Assembly (NCBI GenBank): GCA_910579925.1
Contig: CAJTVY010000057.1
Location: forward strand, 1 to 17,708
DNA length: 17,708 bases
Source: an uncultured Dorea sp.
GTDB taxonomy: Bacteria; Bacillota; Clostridia; Lachnospirales; Lachnospiraceae
Direction of reading: 5' to 3'
Numbering within the stretch: position 1 is the first letter of the stretch; every line of letters begins with the position of its first letter. The translations under genes were made by a program, and so were the position numbers. The notes beneath the pieces are model-generated. The model made no database searches. It worked only from the letters and a program-made list of their open reading frames with translations, and was not told the origin of the DNA. This document shows, piece after piece, positions 1 to 7,900 of the stretch.

Positions 1-49
1 AAAGTGGGCAGGCCCACTTCAGCTCCCCTAACCCCTCACTCATGAGGGG
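1..49. repeat. Two short hairpins at left edge
   Basis: Two perfect palindromes lie at the left edge: an 8-base arm pair at 2-9/12-19 (AAGTGGGC/GCCCACTT) and a 7-base pair at 32-38/43-49 (CCCCTCA/TGAGGGG, loop of 4). Neither is followed by a clear T-run, so terminator function is not supported. They may belong to the same repeat region as the palindromes at 61-183, or be the end of something outside the window. No gene is visible here. Confidence 0.4.
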
Positions 50-60
50 CCTGGATACTT

Positions 61-183
61 TGTGCGCCGAGCACAATTGCGAAGCAATATTTTACCTCTT
101 GTGCGAGTGCGCATATTATTTTTATCTTATAGGAAAGATTTTTTCATGCGTTAGCGTGACAAGGTCTTTCCTATAAGATAAAA
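61..183. repeat. Palindromic element, probable dispersed repeat
   Basis: Two structured blocks lie side by side. The first is a nested fold: outer arms 61-67/109-115 (7 pairs, one G-T), middle arms 71-76/99-104 (GCACAA/TTGTGC), and an inner TTGC-GAA-GCAA hairpin at 77-87. The second is a perfect 19-bp inverted repeat, 120-138/165-183, around a 26-base centre. Neither resembles a standard terminator, and the stems are longer and more regular than a terminator needs. Such non-coding palindromic units between genes often prove to be REP- or MITE-like repeats present in many copies; that is an inference here. No transposase gene is present. Confidence 0.5.
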
Positions 184-185
184 TA

Positions 186-228
186 TGACCTCAGCGTACA
201 AGAACTCCTTCTTTGCACACTGAGGTCA
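186..228 (-). terminator. Terminator of the GIY-YIG gene
   Basis: A 9-bp stem, 186-194/220-228 (TGACCTCAG/CTGAGGTCA), includes the TGA stop codon of the GIY-YIG gene in its first arm. On the minus strand it is followed by the T-rich tract ATATTTTATCTTAT. The loop is long (25 bases), so this is a probable rather than textbook intrinsic terminator. Confidence 0.55.
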
Positions 229-504
229 ATGATTACCAGATAATATCTGCATTTCATCGTATTTCGCTCTGCAGATCATCATCTCCTTCTCTTTTCTCCT
301 CATCTTTTTAATCGCACATTCCCGCTTCATGGCCTCCCTCCTGGTCGCAAATTCCTCAAAATAGACAAGCTTCACAGGACGCCTGGATTTCGTATACTTT
401 GCTCCCTTCCCGAGATTATGCGCCTTTATGCGTTTTTTTAGATCATTTGTCCACCCCGTATATAAAGTCCCGTCCCTGCATCGTAATATGTAAGTATAAT
501 TCAT
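226..504 (-). CDS. GIY-YIG endonuclease-domain protein, UPF0213-like
   Basis: This is a 92-aa single-domain GIY-YIG protein of the small UhbD/YhbQ-type group. The GIY strand appears as TYILRC (residues 3-8) and the YIG strand as LYTGW (13-17). The conserved helix with TNDLKKRIKAHN and the segment GAKYTKSRRPVKLVYFEEF follow, then a basic C-terminal helix. The length is normal for this group. In-frame upstream starts exist (ATG at 540, GTG at 570), but the family normally starts at MNYTYILRC, so 504 was chosen; no start has a well-spaced Shine-Dalgarno site, so this is uncertain. The gene has its own sigma-A promoter and terminator. Members are nuclease-fold proteins, but the physiological role of this small group is poorly defined; a DNA repair or processing role is an inference from the fold. 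Confidence 0.85.
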   Translation of the reverse strand: MNYTYILRCRDGTLYTGWTNDLKKRIKAHNLGKGAKYTKSRRPVKLVYFEEFATRREAMKRECAIKKMRRKEKEMMICRAKYDEMQILSGNH

Positions 505-590
505 AATGGTTTCTAAAGGCCCTCTTCTCTGACAAGTCATCGTGTTTATACACGCCTTTTTATCTTTCACAGATCAAGTGATATATCAAA

Positions 591-618
591 ATTATATTCC
601 TTATTAAGAAAAAATCAA
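591..618 (-). promoter_or_regulatory. Sigma-A promoter of the GIY-YIG gene
   Basis: Reading the minus strand, a -35 box TTGATT (613-618) is followed by a 16-base spacer and a consensus -10 box TATAAT (591-596). Transcription would start near 584, which makes the annotated GTG at 570 unlikely and fits a start at 540 or 504. Confidence 0.7.
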
Positions 619-651
619 CTACATATCCTTTTTATTTCAATATTTTTACAC

Positions 652-704
652 AAAAAGATTCCCGCACTGACATCACAGCATTCTGTTGTGCATGTCAATG
701 CGGG
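652..704 (-). terminator. Intrinsic terminator after spoIIQ
   Basis: A 13-bp stem with one mismatch (661-673/692-704, CCCGCA and TGACAT blocks) is followed on the minus strand by AATCTTTTTG. It lies 18 bases beyond the spoIIQ stop codon and closes the sporulation gene pair. Confidence 0.85.
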
Positions 705-721
705 GTATCCCGGCACATTCC

Positions 722-1471
722 CTACTCTTCCAGATATTCCACCGGATTAATGGGCTGACCGTCTTTTCGCATCTCGAAGTACACATTACTTCCTTCTACG
801 CTATAGTATTTCGTTGGCTGGCTAACGTATCCCAGCACGCTCTTTGCCTCTACATAGTCCCCTACTTTCACCGGAACCTCCTTAAGCTGTCCATAGAACA
901 GTTCGTATCCGTTTCCCAGATCTACGTTAATCGTTGTCCCCGTCTCAGCCGTCACATCTATGGATTTGACGATTCCTGTCGTACCACAGAGAACCTGATC
1001 GCCCTCTGCGCCAGAGATAATTACCGCCGGATTATACTTATACTGGTCTAAGGTCTGGAAATATACCGTCTTGTCCATACTGTAACTCATAATGATCGTA
1101 CCATTAACCGGCCATAGCAGCTTACTGTTCTCATTAAATGTAACAGCCCTGCCATACCCTTCCGTCTGCTGAACGTCCGTACTGTTGTCCGTCTGTTCCG
1201 CAGGTTCTTCTGCCGGTTCTTCTGGTTTCTCTTCCGGCTCCGTATTCTGTTTGTTGTTAATCACCAGGTTATTGGCTTCCTCTGCCGGTTCCTTCTTCTT
1301 ATCTTTTGTGTCATCCTCATCTTCAGCAAGCGCAAGCTGTTCTTTCTGCTGCGTCCGTCTGTAGTCGTTAAATGTATATGTTCCCACTAACGCAATCGCT
1401 GCTACAAAACAAACCACAGCCGCAACGGCAGCACCTTTCCTTTTCTGTGAAGGTCTTTGCTTGTTGTTCAT
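722..1471 (-). CDS. spoIIQ: Stage II sporulation protein Q, degenerate LytM (M23) domain
   Basis: This 249-aa protein has a basic cytoplasmic N-terminus, one membrane segment (about residues 14-34), an acidic Glu/Pro-rich linker (about 50-105) and a C-terminal LytM/M23 fold (about 118-245). In sporulating Firmicutes SpoIIQ is made in the forespore and pairs with mother-cell SpoIIIAH during engulfment. The fold blocks are clear (WPVNGTI, VDLGNGYELFYGQL, VKVGDYV, GYVSQPTKYY, VYFEMRKDG), but the zinc ligands of active M23 peptidases are absent: the HxH motif reads NVY (229-231), YGHL reads YGQL (193-196), and the first HxGxD motif is missing. It is therefore probably structural, not catalytic. 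It follows spoIID directly, as in Clostridioides difficile. The start is supported by AGAGGTGGTGATAAG before ATG. A sigma-F-like promoter lies just upstream. Confidence 0.85.
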   Translation of the reverse strand: MNNKQRPSQKRKGAAVAAVVCFVAAIALVGTYTFNDYRRTQQKEQLALAEDEDDTKDKKKEPAEEANNLVINNKQNTEPEEKPEEPAEEPAEQTDNSTDVQQTEGYGRAVTFNENSKLLWPVNGTIIMSYSMDKTVYFQTLDQYKYNPAVIISGAEGDQVLCGTTGIVKSIDVTAETGTTINVDLGNGYELFYGQLKEVPVKVGDYVEAKSVLGYVSQPTKYYSVEGSNVYFEMRKDGQPINPVEYLEE

Positions 1472-1491
1472 CTTATCACCACCTCTGACTA

Positions 1492-1521
1492 TATTTTTGC
1501 CAGATAGTGATCGACTTATTC
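1492..1521 (-). promoter_or_regulatory. Probable sigma-F promoter of spoIIQ
   Basis: On the minus strand GAATA (1517-1521) is followed by a 15-base spacer and GGCAAAAATA (1492-1501). The -10 fits every position of the Bacillus sigma-F consensus GGNRANAHTR, and the -35 fits four of five positions of GYWTA. The -35 overlaps the spoIID stop codon. SpoIIQ is a sigma-F forespore gene in Bacillus subtilis, so the assignment is consistent. The leader would be only about 15-20 bases. Confidence 0.6.
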
Positions 1522-2400
1522 TACGTCCAGCAATATTTCTGCGACTTCTTTTAACTCCGTTCCTTCAAAAAAATACTGTAAAACAGACTCATATGTACCT
1601 CCTTCCTTTGCCATCTGATTCGCAGAATACTGGCTCATCCCCAAGCCGTGTCCCTCGCCTCTTGTTGTAATCCGTATCTTTCCATTGTAACGCTGCAGCG
1701 TAAAACATCCAGAAGCCAGGCCATAGTTATTGCGAAATTCCTCTCCGCTGATGTTTTCCTGCCCGACCCGCACACTCATCACATACCCGGCGGTATCTGT
1801 TTCCGTGACCTGCGCATCCATATCGTCAGTCATCACAGTACGGATCTGCTTCTCATCCTCAATATCATAAGGGCAGTCCACAATCTTCAGATATGGATAA
1901 TCCTCGCTGCCCAGAACCTCCTTTCCATCCCGTGTACAGCCGTTGCTCAGACGAAAGAACGGCGTCAGGGCCAGTTCTTCCCCATAGAGCAGCACCATGC
2001 CCTCTGTATCCCGCCAGGCATCCTCAAGCTTCCGGTAATACTTCGAGTATTTGTTCCCCCAGGCATCCTCCATCTGCTTCTGAGTCCAGAATTCCTCCTC
2101 AAGTACAGTATCTTTCCCCGACTCTTTTATCTTCCTGTAAGCTTCCGTCCGGACCAGAACCGCCTGTGCCTTTAACGCTTCCTTCTCATAGGATGCCGGG
2201 ATCACCTTTGCCAGTATTCCGATACAGTATTCTTCAATGGGAATCTGGATCTCCTTCTCCCCGCTTTTCACCTTCACACTGGTATTATCCACATGTGAAT
2301 AAGAGTGAATGCTTGACCCATTTAAGAATACCGTAATCACATACGGCAGCAAAATAATAATAATCATGTAGCATCCTAGTCTTTTCAGTTTCAGCCGCAT
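1516..2400 (-). CDS. spoIID: Stage II sporulation protein D (SpoIID)
   Basis: This is a 294-aa protein with one N-terminal membrane anchor (about residues 10-27) and a SpoIID domain. SpoIID is a mother-cell lytic transglycosylase that, with SpoIIM and SpoIIP, drives peptidoglycan remodelling during forespore engulfment. Family signatures are PIEEYCIGILA (54-64), EALKAQAVLVRT (74-85), the SNGCT segment, YPYLK, and near the C-terminus TTRGEGHGLGMSQY. In the first signature the usual EMPA is VIPA: the conserved acidic position is Val66 (codon 2203-2205, GTG). The ORF could open at a GTG at 2421, but GGGAGGG sits 8 bases before the ATG at 2400, so that start was chosen. The gene directly precedes spoIIQ and has a sigma-E-like promoter. 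Confidence 0.9.
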   Translation of the reverse strand: MRLKLKRLGCYMIIIILLPYVITVFLNGSSIHSYSHVDNTSVKVKSGEKEIQIPIEEYCIGILAKVIPASYEKEALKAQAVLVRTEAYRKIKESGKDTVLEEEFWTQKQMEDAWGNKYSKYYRKLEDAWRDTEGMVLLYGEELALTPFFRLSNGCTRDGKEVLGSEDYPYLKIVDCPYDIEDEKQIRTVMTDDMDAQVTETDTAGYVMSVRVGQENISGEEFRNNYGLASGCFTLQRYNGKIRITTRGEGHGLGMSQYSANQMAKEGGTYESVLQYFFEGTELKEVAEILLDVE

Positions 2401-2402
2401 AC

Positions 2403-2433
2403 AAAAAACCCTCCCATACACTGTATGGAAGGG
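2403..2433 (-). terminator. Terminator of glgP, overlapping the spoIID ribosome site
   Basis: A 12-bp stem (2409-2420/2422-2433; on the minus strand CCCTTCCATACA pairs with TGTATGGGAGGG, one T-G) is followed by six T residues. The 3' arm contains GGGAGGG, which is also the Shine-Dalgarno site of spoIID. The hairpin would end glgP transcription and bury the spoIID ribosome site in any read-through RNA. The single-base loop would open by a pair or two in practice. Confidence 0.75.
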
Positions 2434-2448
2434 CAGGCTGTTTTATAC
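2420..2448 (-). promoter_or_regulatory. Probable sigma-E promoter of spoIID
   Basis: On the minus strand CATACAGT (2420-2427) matches the sigma-E -10 core CATACA-T. It is preceded, after a 14-base spacer, by GTATAAA (2442-2448), which carries the ATA core of the -35. spoIID is a classic sigma-E gene, so the match has biological sense. The start point would fall close to the GGGAGGG ribosome site, giving a very short leader that lacks the 5' arm of the terminator hairpin. Confidence 0.6.
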
Positions 2449-2458
2449 CTGTATTTTT

Positions 2459-4933
2459 TTAATCTTCTACTTTCATCTCAATCTTTACAGGATCCAGTTT
2501 CCAGATATCCTCGACATACTCCCGGATGGTCCGGTCAGAAGAGAATTTACCACAGCATGCTGTGTTCAAAAGCGCCATCTTGGCCCATCTCTCCTTATCA
2601 CGATACGCCTCTTCTACCTTCTCCTGCGCCTCTGCATACGCATGGAAATCCTTCAGAATAAAGTACATATCTGCCCGGTTTCCTCCCTTTGTGGTCAGAA
2701 GGGAATCATAAAGGTCACGGTACATCTCCGTATTGCCGTTGGCATAGCTTCCGTCAACCAGCTGATTCACAACCCTGCGGACATCCTGGTCATTGTTATA
2801 GACATCCCATGGATTGTATCCGCCATTCTGCTCGTAGTTAATGACCTCATCCGAACTCAGACCAAAGATAAACGCATTCTCCAGGCCGACTTCTTCAACA
2901 ATCTCCACATTCGCTCCGTCCATGGTTCCAAGGGTAGGAGCGCCATTTAACATGAACTTCATATTACCAGTACCGGAAGCCTCTTTTGAAGCTGTTGAAA
3001 TCTGCTCGCTGACGTCTGCAGCCGCAAAGATCCACTCCGCATTAGAAACGCGGTAATCCTCGATAAATACTACCTTGATCTTTCCGTTGATGCTTCGGTC
3101 ATTATTCACTACGTCGGCAACCGAATTGATCAGCTTGATAATCTCCTTGGCGCGAATATATCCCGCTGAAGCCTTTGCGCCAAAGATAAATGTTCTTGGG
3201 AAGAAATTCTTCTCTGGATGCTCCTTGATCTGATTATACAGATACATCACATGGAGGATATTCAGCAGCTGCCTCTTGTACTCATGAAGTCTCTTTACCT
3301 GTACGTCGAAAATAGATCTTGGATCAACCTCGATTCCGTTATGTTTCTTAATATATGCTGCCAGAAACTCTTTATTCTTATACTTGATTTCCATAAATTC
3401 TTTCAAGGCCTCTGTATCATCCGCATATTTCTTAAGCCCGGACATCACAGACAGATCCGTAATCCAGTCTTTCGTACCAAGTTTTTCCGATACCCAGTCT
3501 GCCAGACGTGGATTTCCATGCATTAAGAAACGTCTCTGGGTGATACCGTTGGTCTTGTTATTGAATTTCTCTGGCATCATCTGGTAGAAGTCCTTCAGTT
3601 CCTGGTTCTTAAGGATCTCTGTATGGAGCCTTGCCACACCATTCACCGAGTAACCCGCTACGATAGCAAGATGCGCCATCTTCACCTGGCCGTCTCTTAA
3701 GATCGCCATCTTCCTGACTTTGTTCTCATCGCCCGGATAGGTCTTGCGGATATGCTCCACAAACCGGCGGTCAATCTCCTGTACGATCTGATATACGCGG
3801 GGCAGCAGTCTTGAGAACAGATCAATAGGCCATTTCTCCAACGCCTCCGCCATGATGGTATGGTTCGTGTAGGCGCAGGTCTTCTTCGTAATCTCCCACG
3901 CTTCATCCCATCCAAGCCCTTCTACGTCAAGCAGAATACGCATTAATTCTGCAACTGCAACCGTCGGATGGGTGTCGTTCATCTGAATCGTCATCTTCTC
4001 ATACAGCTTTGTAATATCATCATGATTCCTCTTGTACTTTGCCACAGCCGCCTGAAGACTGGCAGATACGAAGAAATACTGCTGTTTCAGCCTTAATTCT
4101 TTACCGGCGTAATGATTGTCGTTCGGGTAAAGAACTTCCACGATATTCTTTGCAAGATTCTGCTGCTCAACTGCCTTATGATAATCTCCGCGGTCAAAAG
4201 ACTCTAACTGGAAGTCAACGATTGGCTCTGCATCCCAGATACGAAGGGTATTCACAACATTGTTATTATAGCCGACGATAGGATAATCATAGGGAACCGC
4301 CTTGACAGACTCATAGTTCTCCTGTACAAAATGGATTTTGCCCGTCTCATCATATTCTACGCGGATATTTCCCCCAAAACGTACTTCCTTCGCATACTCT
4401 GGCCGTCTCAACTCAAACGGATTGCCGTTCACCAGCCAGTTATCCGGCGTCTCTACCTGGTAGCCGTTCTCAATCTTCTGCTTGAACATACCGTAGCGGT
4501 AACGGATTCCACAACCGTACGCCGCATAACCAAGAGAGGCCAGAGAATCCAGGAAACACGCCGCCAGACGTCCCAGACCGCCGTTTCCAAGAGCCGGATC
4601 TGGTTCCTCGTCCTCAAGAAGATTCAGGTTGACTCCCATCTCTTCAAGAGCCTCCTTCACTTCCGTATACGCCGTCATGTTAATCAGATTATTTCCCAGA
4701 GCCCTTCCCATCAGAAATTCCATAGACATGTAATAGACAATCTTCGGATCATCTTTCTCGTACTGTTTCTGCGTTGCAATCCAGTTATCAATGATTGCCT
4801 CTTTTACGGCATAAGAAACGGCCTGATACAATTCCTGCTGGGAAACTTCTTCGATCTCCTTGCGAAACAGATGCTTCACGTTCTGCTTGACTTCCTTTTT
4901 AAATGTCTCTTTCTCAAATCTCGGATTATACAT
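2459..4933 (-). CDS. glgP: Glycogen/maltodextrin phosphorylase
   Basis: This is an 824-aa GT35 phosphorylase, normal in length. It removes glucose-1-phosphate from the non-reducing ends of alpha-1,4-glucans in the cytoplasm, using pyridoxal phosphate (PLP). Visible family segments are VYYMSMEFLMGR near residue 66, DPALGNGGLGRLAACFLDS, YGMFKQ, NDTHPTVAVAELMR, NGITQRRFL, VKRLHEYKRQLLN and the PLP-lysine signature EASGTGNMKFMLNGA, in which the PLP lysine is Lys659 (codon 2957-2959). It starts 59 bases after ileS without an obvious intervening terminator, so some transcript may come from the ileS promoter. Its own terminator overlaps the spoIID control region. AGGTAGGAAGC precedes the ATG. With the amylosucrase-type enzyme at 9975-12203 it suggests a storage glucan in this organism. 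Confidence 0.97.
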   Translation of the reverse strand: MYNPRFEKETFKKEVKQNVKHLFRKEIEEVSQQELYQAVSYAVKEAIIDNWIATQKQYEKDDPKIVYYMSMEFLMGRALGNNLINMTAYTEVKEALEEMGVNLNLLEDEEPDPALGNGGLGRLAACFLDSLASLGYAAYGCGIRYRYGMFKQKIENGYQVETPDNWLVNGNPFELRRPEYAKEVRFGGNIRVEYDETGKIHFVQENYESVKAVPYDYPIVGYNNNVVNTLRIWDAEPIVDFQLESFDRGDYHKAVEQQNLAKNIVEVLYPNDNHYAGKELRLKQQYFFVSASLQAAVAKYKRNHDDITKLYEKMTIQMNDTHPTVAVAELMRILLDVEGLGWDEAWEITKKTCAYTNHTIMAEALEKWPIDLFSRLLPRVYQIVQEIDRRFVEHIRKTYPGDENKVRKMAILRDGQVKMAHLAIVAGYSVNGVARLHTEILKNQELKDFYQMMPEKFNNKTNGITQRRFLMHGNPRLADWVSEKLGTKDWITDLSVMSGLKKYADDTEALKEFMEIKYKNKEFLAAYIKKHNGIEVDPRSIFDVQVKRLHEYKRQLLNILHVMYLYNQIKEHPEKNFFPRTFIFGAKASAGYIRAKEIIKLINSVADVVNNDRSINGKIKVVFIEDYRVSNAEWIFAAADVSEQISTASKEASGTGNMKFMLNGAPTLGTMDGANVEIVEEVGLENAFIFGLSSDEVINYEQNGGYNPWDVYNNDQDVRRVVNQLVDGSYANGNTEMYRDLYDSLLTTKGGNRADMYFILKDFHAYAEAQEKVEEAYRDKERWAKMALLNTACCGKFSSDRTIREYVEDIWKLDPVKIEMKVED

Positions 4934-4992
4934 GCTTCCTACCTCTTCCTTTCAGCCGGGGAACAGGGAACCCCCGCCCCCGCAAAGTATTG

Positions 4993-7900
4993 TTATTTTC
5001 TCTCCACGCCAAGAGTTACCTTCTCACCGTTAATCTTCCATTCCTTCACATATCCTGCCGGCGCTGCTTTCGTAACCTTCTGTGCAAGAGTCTCCTCTGC
5101 GATGGTTTCTGCATTTGCGGCAAATACTGTCTCGGCCTTCTCCGTTCCCTCATAGGTGATCTCAATCTGATCCATCACCTCGAAATCAGCCTCTTTACGC
5201 ATGGTCTGGACCTTGCTGATAATCTCGCGCACGAATCCTTCTTCCAGAAGTTCTTCGGACAGGTTCGTATCCAGCACCACCGTGATGCCGTTATCATCCT
5301 CTGATACATACCCTTCCATCTGCGCACTCTCGATCAGCAGATCCTCCTTTAACAGCACAACCTCCTGGCCGTCAATATCTAATTTCAAGGCATCCGTCTC
5401 ATTCAGTTCGTCCATGGCGGCATTGCCGTCAAGTTCACCAAGCTTTGCCCTGATTCCATTTAACATTTTACCATACTTTGGCCCCACTGTCTTTAGTTGA
5501 GGTTTGAAAGAATATGTCGTAAAATCACGAACCTCTTGTGTAAATGTCATAGATTTTACATTCAGTTCCTCTTCTACAATCTTCTGATAGAATTCCGGAA
5601 GTTCAAAATCCGCCTTTACATACATCTGGCCAATAGGCTGACGGTTCTTGATGTTTGCCGTATTCCGGCACGCACGTCCCATGACCACCAGCTTTAACAC
5701 CTGTTCCATATTGGCTTCCAGTTCCTTATCAATACAGGTCTCGTCCACCGCCGGGAAATCACACAGATGGATACTCTCTGGAACGCTGGTATCCACACTT
5801 CTCACCAGATTCTGGTAAATGTCCTCCGTCATAAACGGGATCATAGGAGCCGCCGCCTTGCTGACGCCCATAAGAGCCGTATAGAGAGTCATATATGCAT
5901 TAATCTTGTCCTGTTCCATTCCCTTGGCCCAGAAACGCTCCCTGCTTCTACGCACATACCAGTTGCTCATGTCGTCTACGAACTCCTGAAGCGCCCTTGC
6001 CGTCTCCGGAATCCGGTAATTCTCCAGATGGCTGTCCACATCCTTAATCAGCGTGTTAAGCTTGGACAATAGCCATTTATCCATAACCGATAGCTTATCA
6101 TATTCTAATGTATACTTTGTTGCGTCAAATCCGTCAATATTGGCATACAGAACGAAAAACGCATAGGTGTTCCACAGGGTTCCCATGAACTTTCTCTGGC
6201 CTTCCACAACAGCCTTTCCGTGAAAACGGTTAGGCAGCCAAGGCGCACTATTTACATAGAAATACCAGCGGATGGCATCTGCACCGTATTTTTCAAGAGC
6301 TTCGAAAGGATCCACCGCATTTCCCTTGGACTTGCTCATCTTCTGCCCCTTTTCGTCCTGTACATGTCCAAGGACGATAACATTCTTGTAAGGAGCTTTA
6401 TCAAAGATCAACGTCGAAATCGCAAGGAGAGAATAGAACCATCCGCGGGTCTGATCCACTGCCTCGGAAATAAAGTCTGCCGGAAACTGCTTATCGAACA
6501 ATTCCTGATTCTCGAAAGGATAATGAAGCTGTGCAAACGGCATTGCCCCGGAATCAAACCAGCAGTCAATCACCTCTGGTACCCGGTGCATCTCCTTTCC
6601 GCATACCGGACATTTAATGGTCACTTCATCAATATAAGGACGATGAAGTTCAATGTCATCCGGGCAGTTACCGGACATTTCCTTTAACTCTCCAATACTT
6701 CCAATCGAGTGCTGATGTCCGCACTCGCATTCCCAGATATTTAACGGAGTCCCCCAGTAGCGGTTCCGGCTGATTCCCCAGTCCTGTACATTCTCCAGCC
6801 AGTCTCCAAAACGACCCTTACCGATATTCTCTGGAATCCAGTTAATCGTATTGTTATTGGCAATCAGATTTTCTTTGACGTCCGTCATCTTGATAAACCA
6901 GGATTCGCGGGCATAATAAATCAAAGGCGTATCACATCTCCAGCAATGAGGATAACTGTGTTCAAAATTCGGAGCATCAAAAAGCAGTTCTCTGGCCTTA
7001 AGATCCTTCAAAACCTCTGGATCCGCCTTTTTGACGAATAATCCGGCGAATGGCGTCGACTCTGTCATATTTCCCTTCTCGTCTACCAGCTGAACGAAAG
7101 GCATGTCATATTTACGGCATACTCTTGCGTCATCCTCACCAAAGGCTGGCGCCGTATGCACCACTCCTGTACCGTCCGTCAGAGTAACATAATTATCACA
7201 GATCACATAGAAGGCTTTCTTTCGCTGATTTCCAATCCCGTCTGCCGCACACTGGTAAAGAGGCTCATATTCCTTATACTCCAGATCCTTTCCCTGGCAG
7301 GTCTCAAGCACCTCGTATGCCTTCTCTCCTTCTTTCGCCAGTGAACCAAGCACCGTATCCAGAAGAGCCTCCGCCATATAATAGGTATATCCGTCAATAC
7401 ATTTTACCTTCGCATAAGTCTCTGTGGGATTCACACAGAGGCCCAGGTTAGAAGGCAGCGTCCATGGGGTCGTGGTCCACGCCAGAATATAGGCATCCTC
7501 GCCCTTGGCCTTAAACCTCACAATAGCAGAACGCTCCTTCACATCCTTGTACCCTTGCGCAACCTCCTGTGCAGAAAGCGGCGTTCCGCAGCGCGGACAG
7601 TAGGGAACAATCTTGAATCCCTTGTAAAGCAGTCCCTTGTCCCAGATCTGCTTTAACGCCCACCACTCTGACTCGATAAACTCATTGTGATATGTGACAT
7701 AAGGATTTTCCATATCCGCCCAGAACCCGACCGTACTGGAGAAGTCCTCCCACATGCCTTTATACTTCCAGACACTTTCCTTACACTTGTCGATAAACGG
7801 TTCCAGCCCGTACTCCTCGATCTGCTCCTTGCCGTCAAGGCCCAAGGCTTTCTCAACTTCAAGTTCCACCGGCAGGCCATGGGTATCCCATCCTGCCTTT

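Noticed and set aside
1..45. Minus-strand ATG at 43-45 reading off the left edge
   Set aside because: No Shine-Dalgarno site precedes it and too little sequence remains to judge coding.
42..176. Plus-strand 44-codon, cysteine-rich ORF at the left edge
   Set aside because: It has no ribosome site and its sequence is fully dictated by the palindromic element, so it is probably not translated.
4934..4992. Possible terminator between ileS and glgP (G/C runs)
   Set aside because: The G and C runs can pair weakly, but no T-run follows, so read-through into glgP is more likely.
4331..5155. Long plus-strand open frame antisense to glgP and ileS
   Set aside because: It lies opposite two certain genes, has no recognisable protein features, and reflects codon bias of the other strand.
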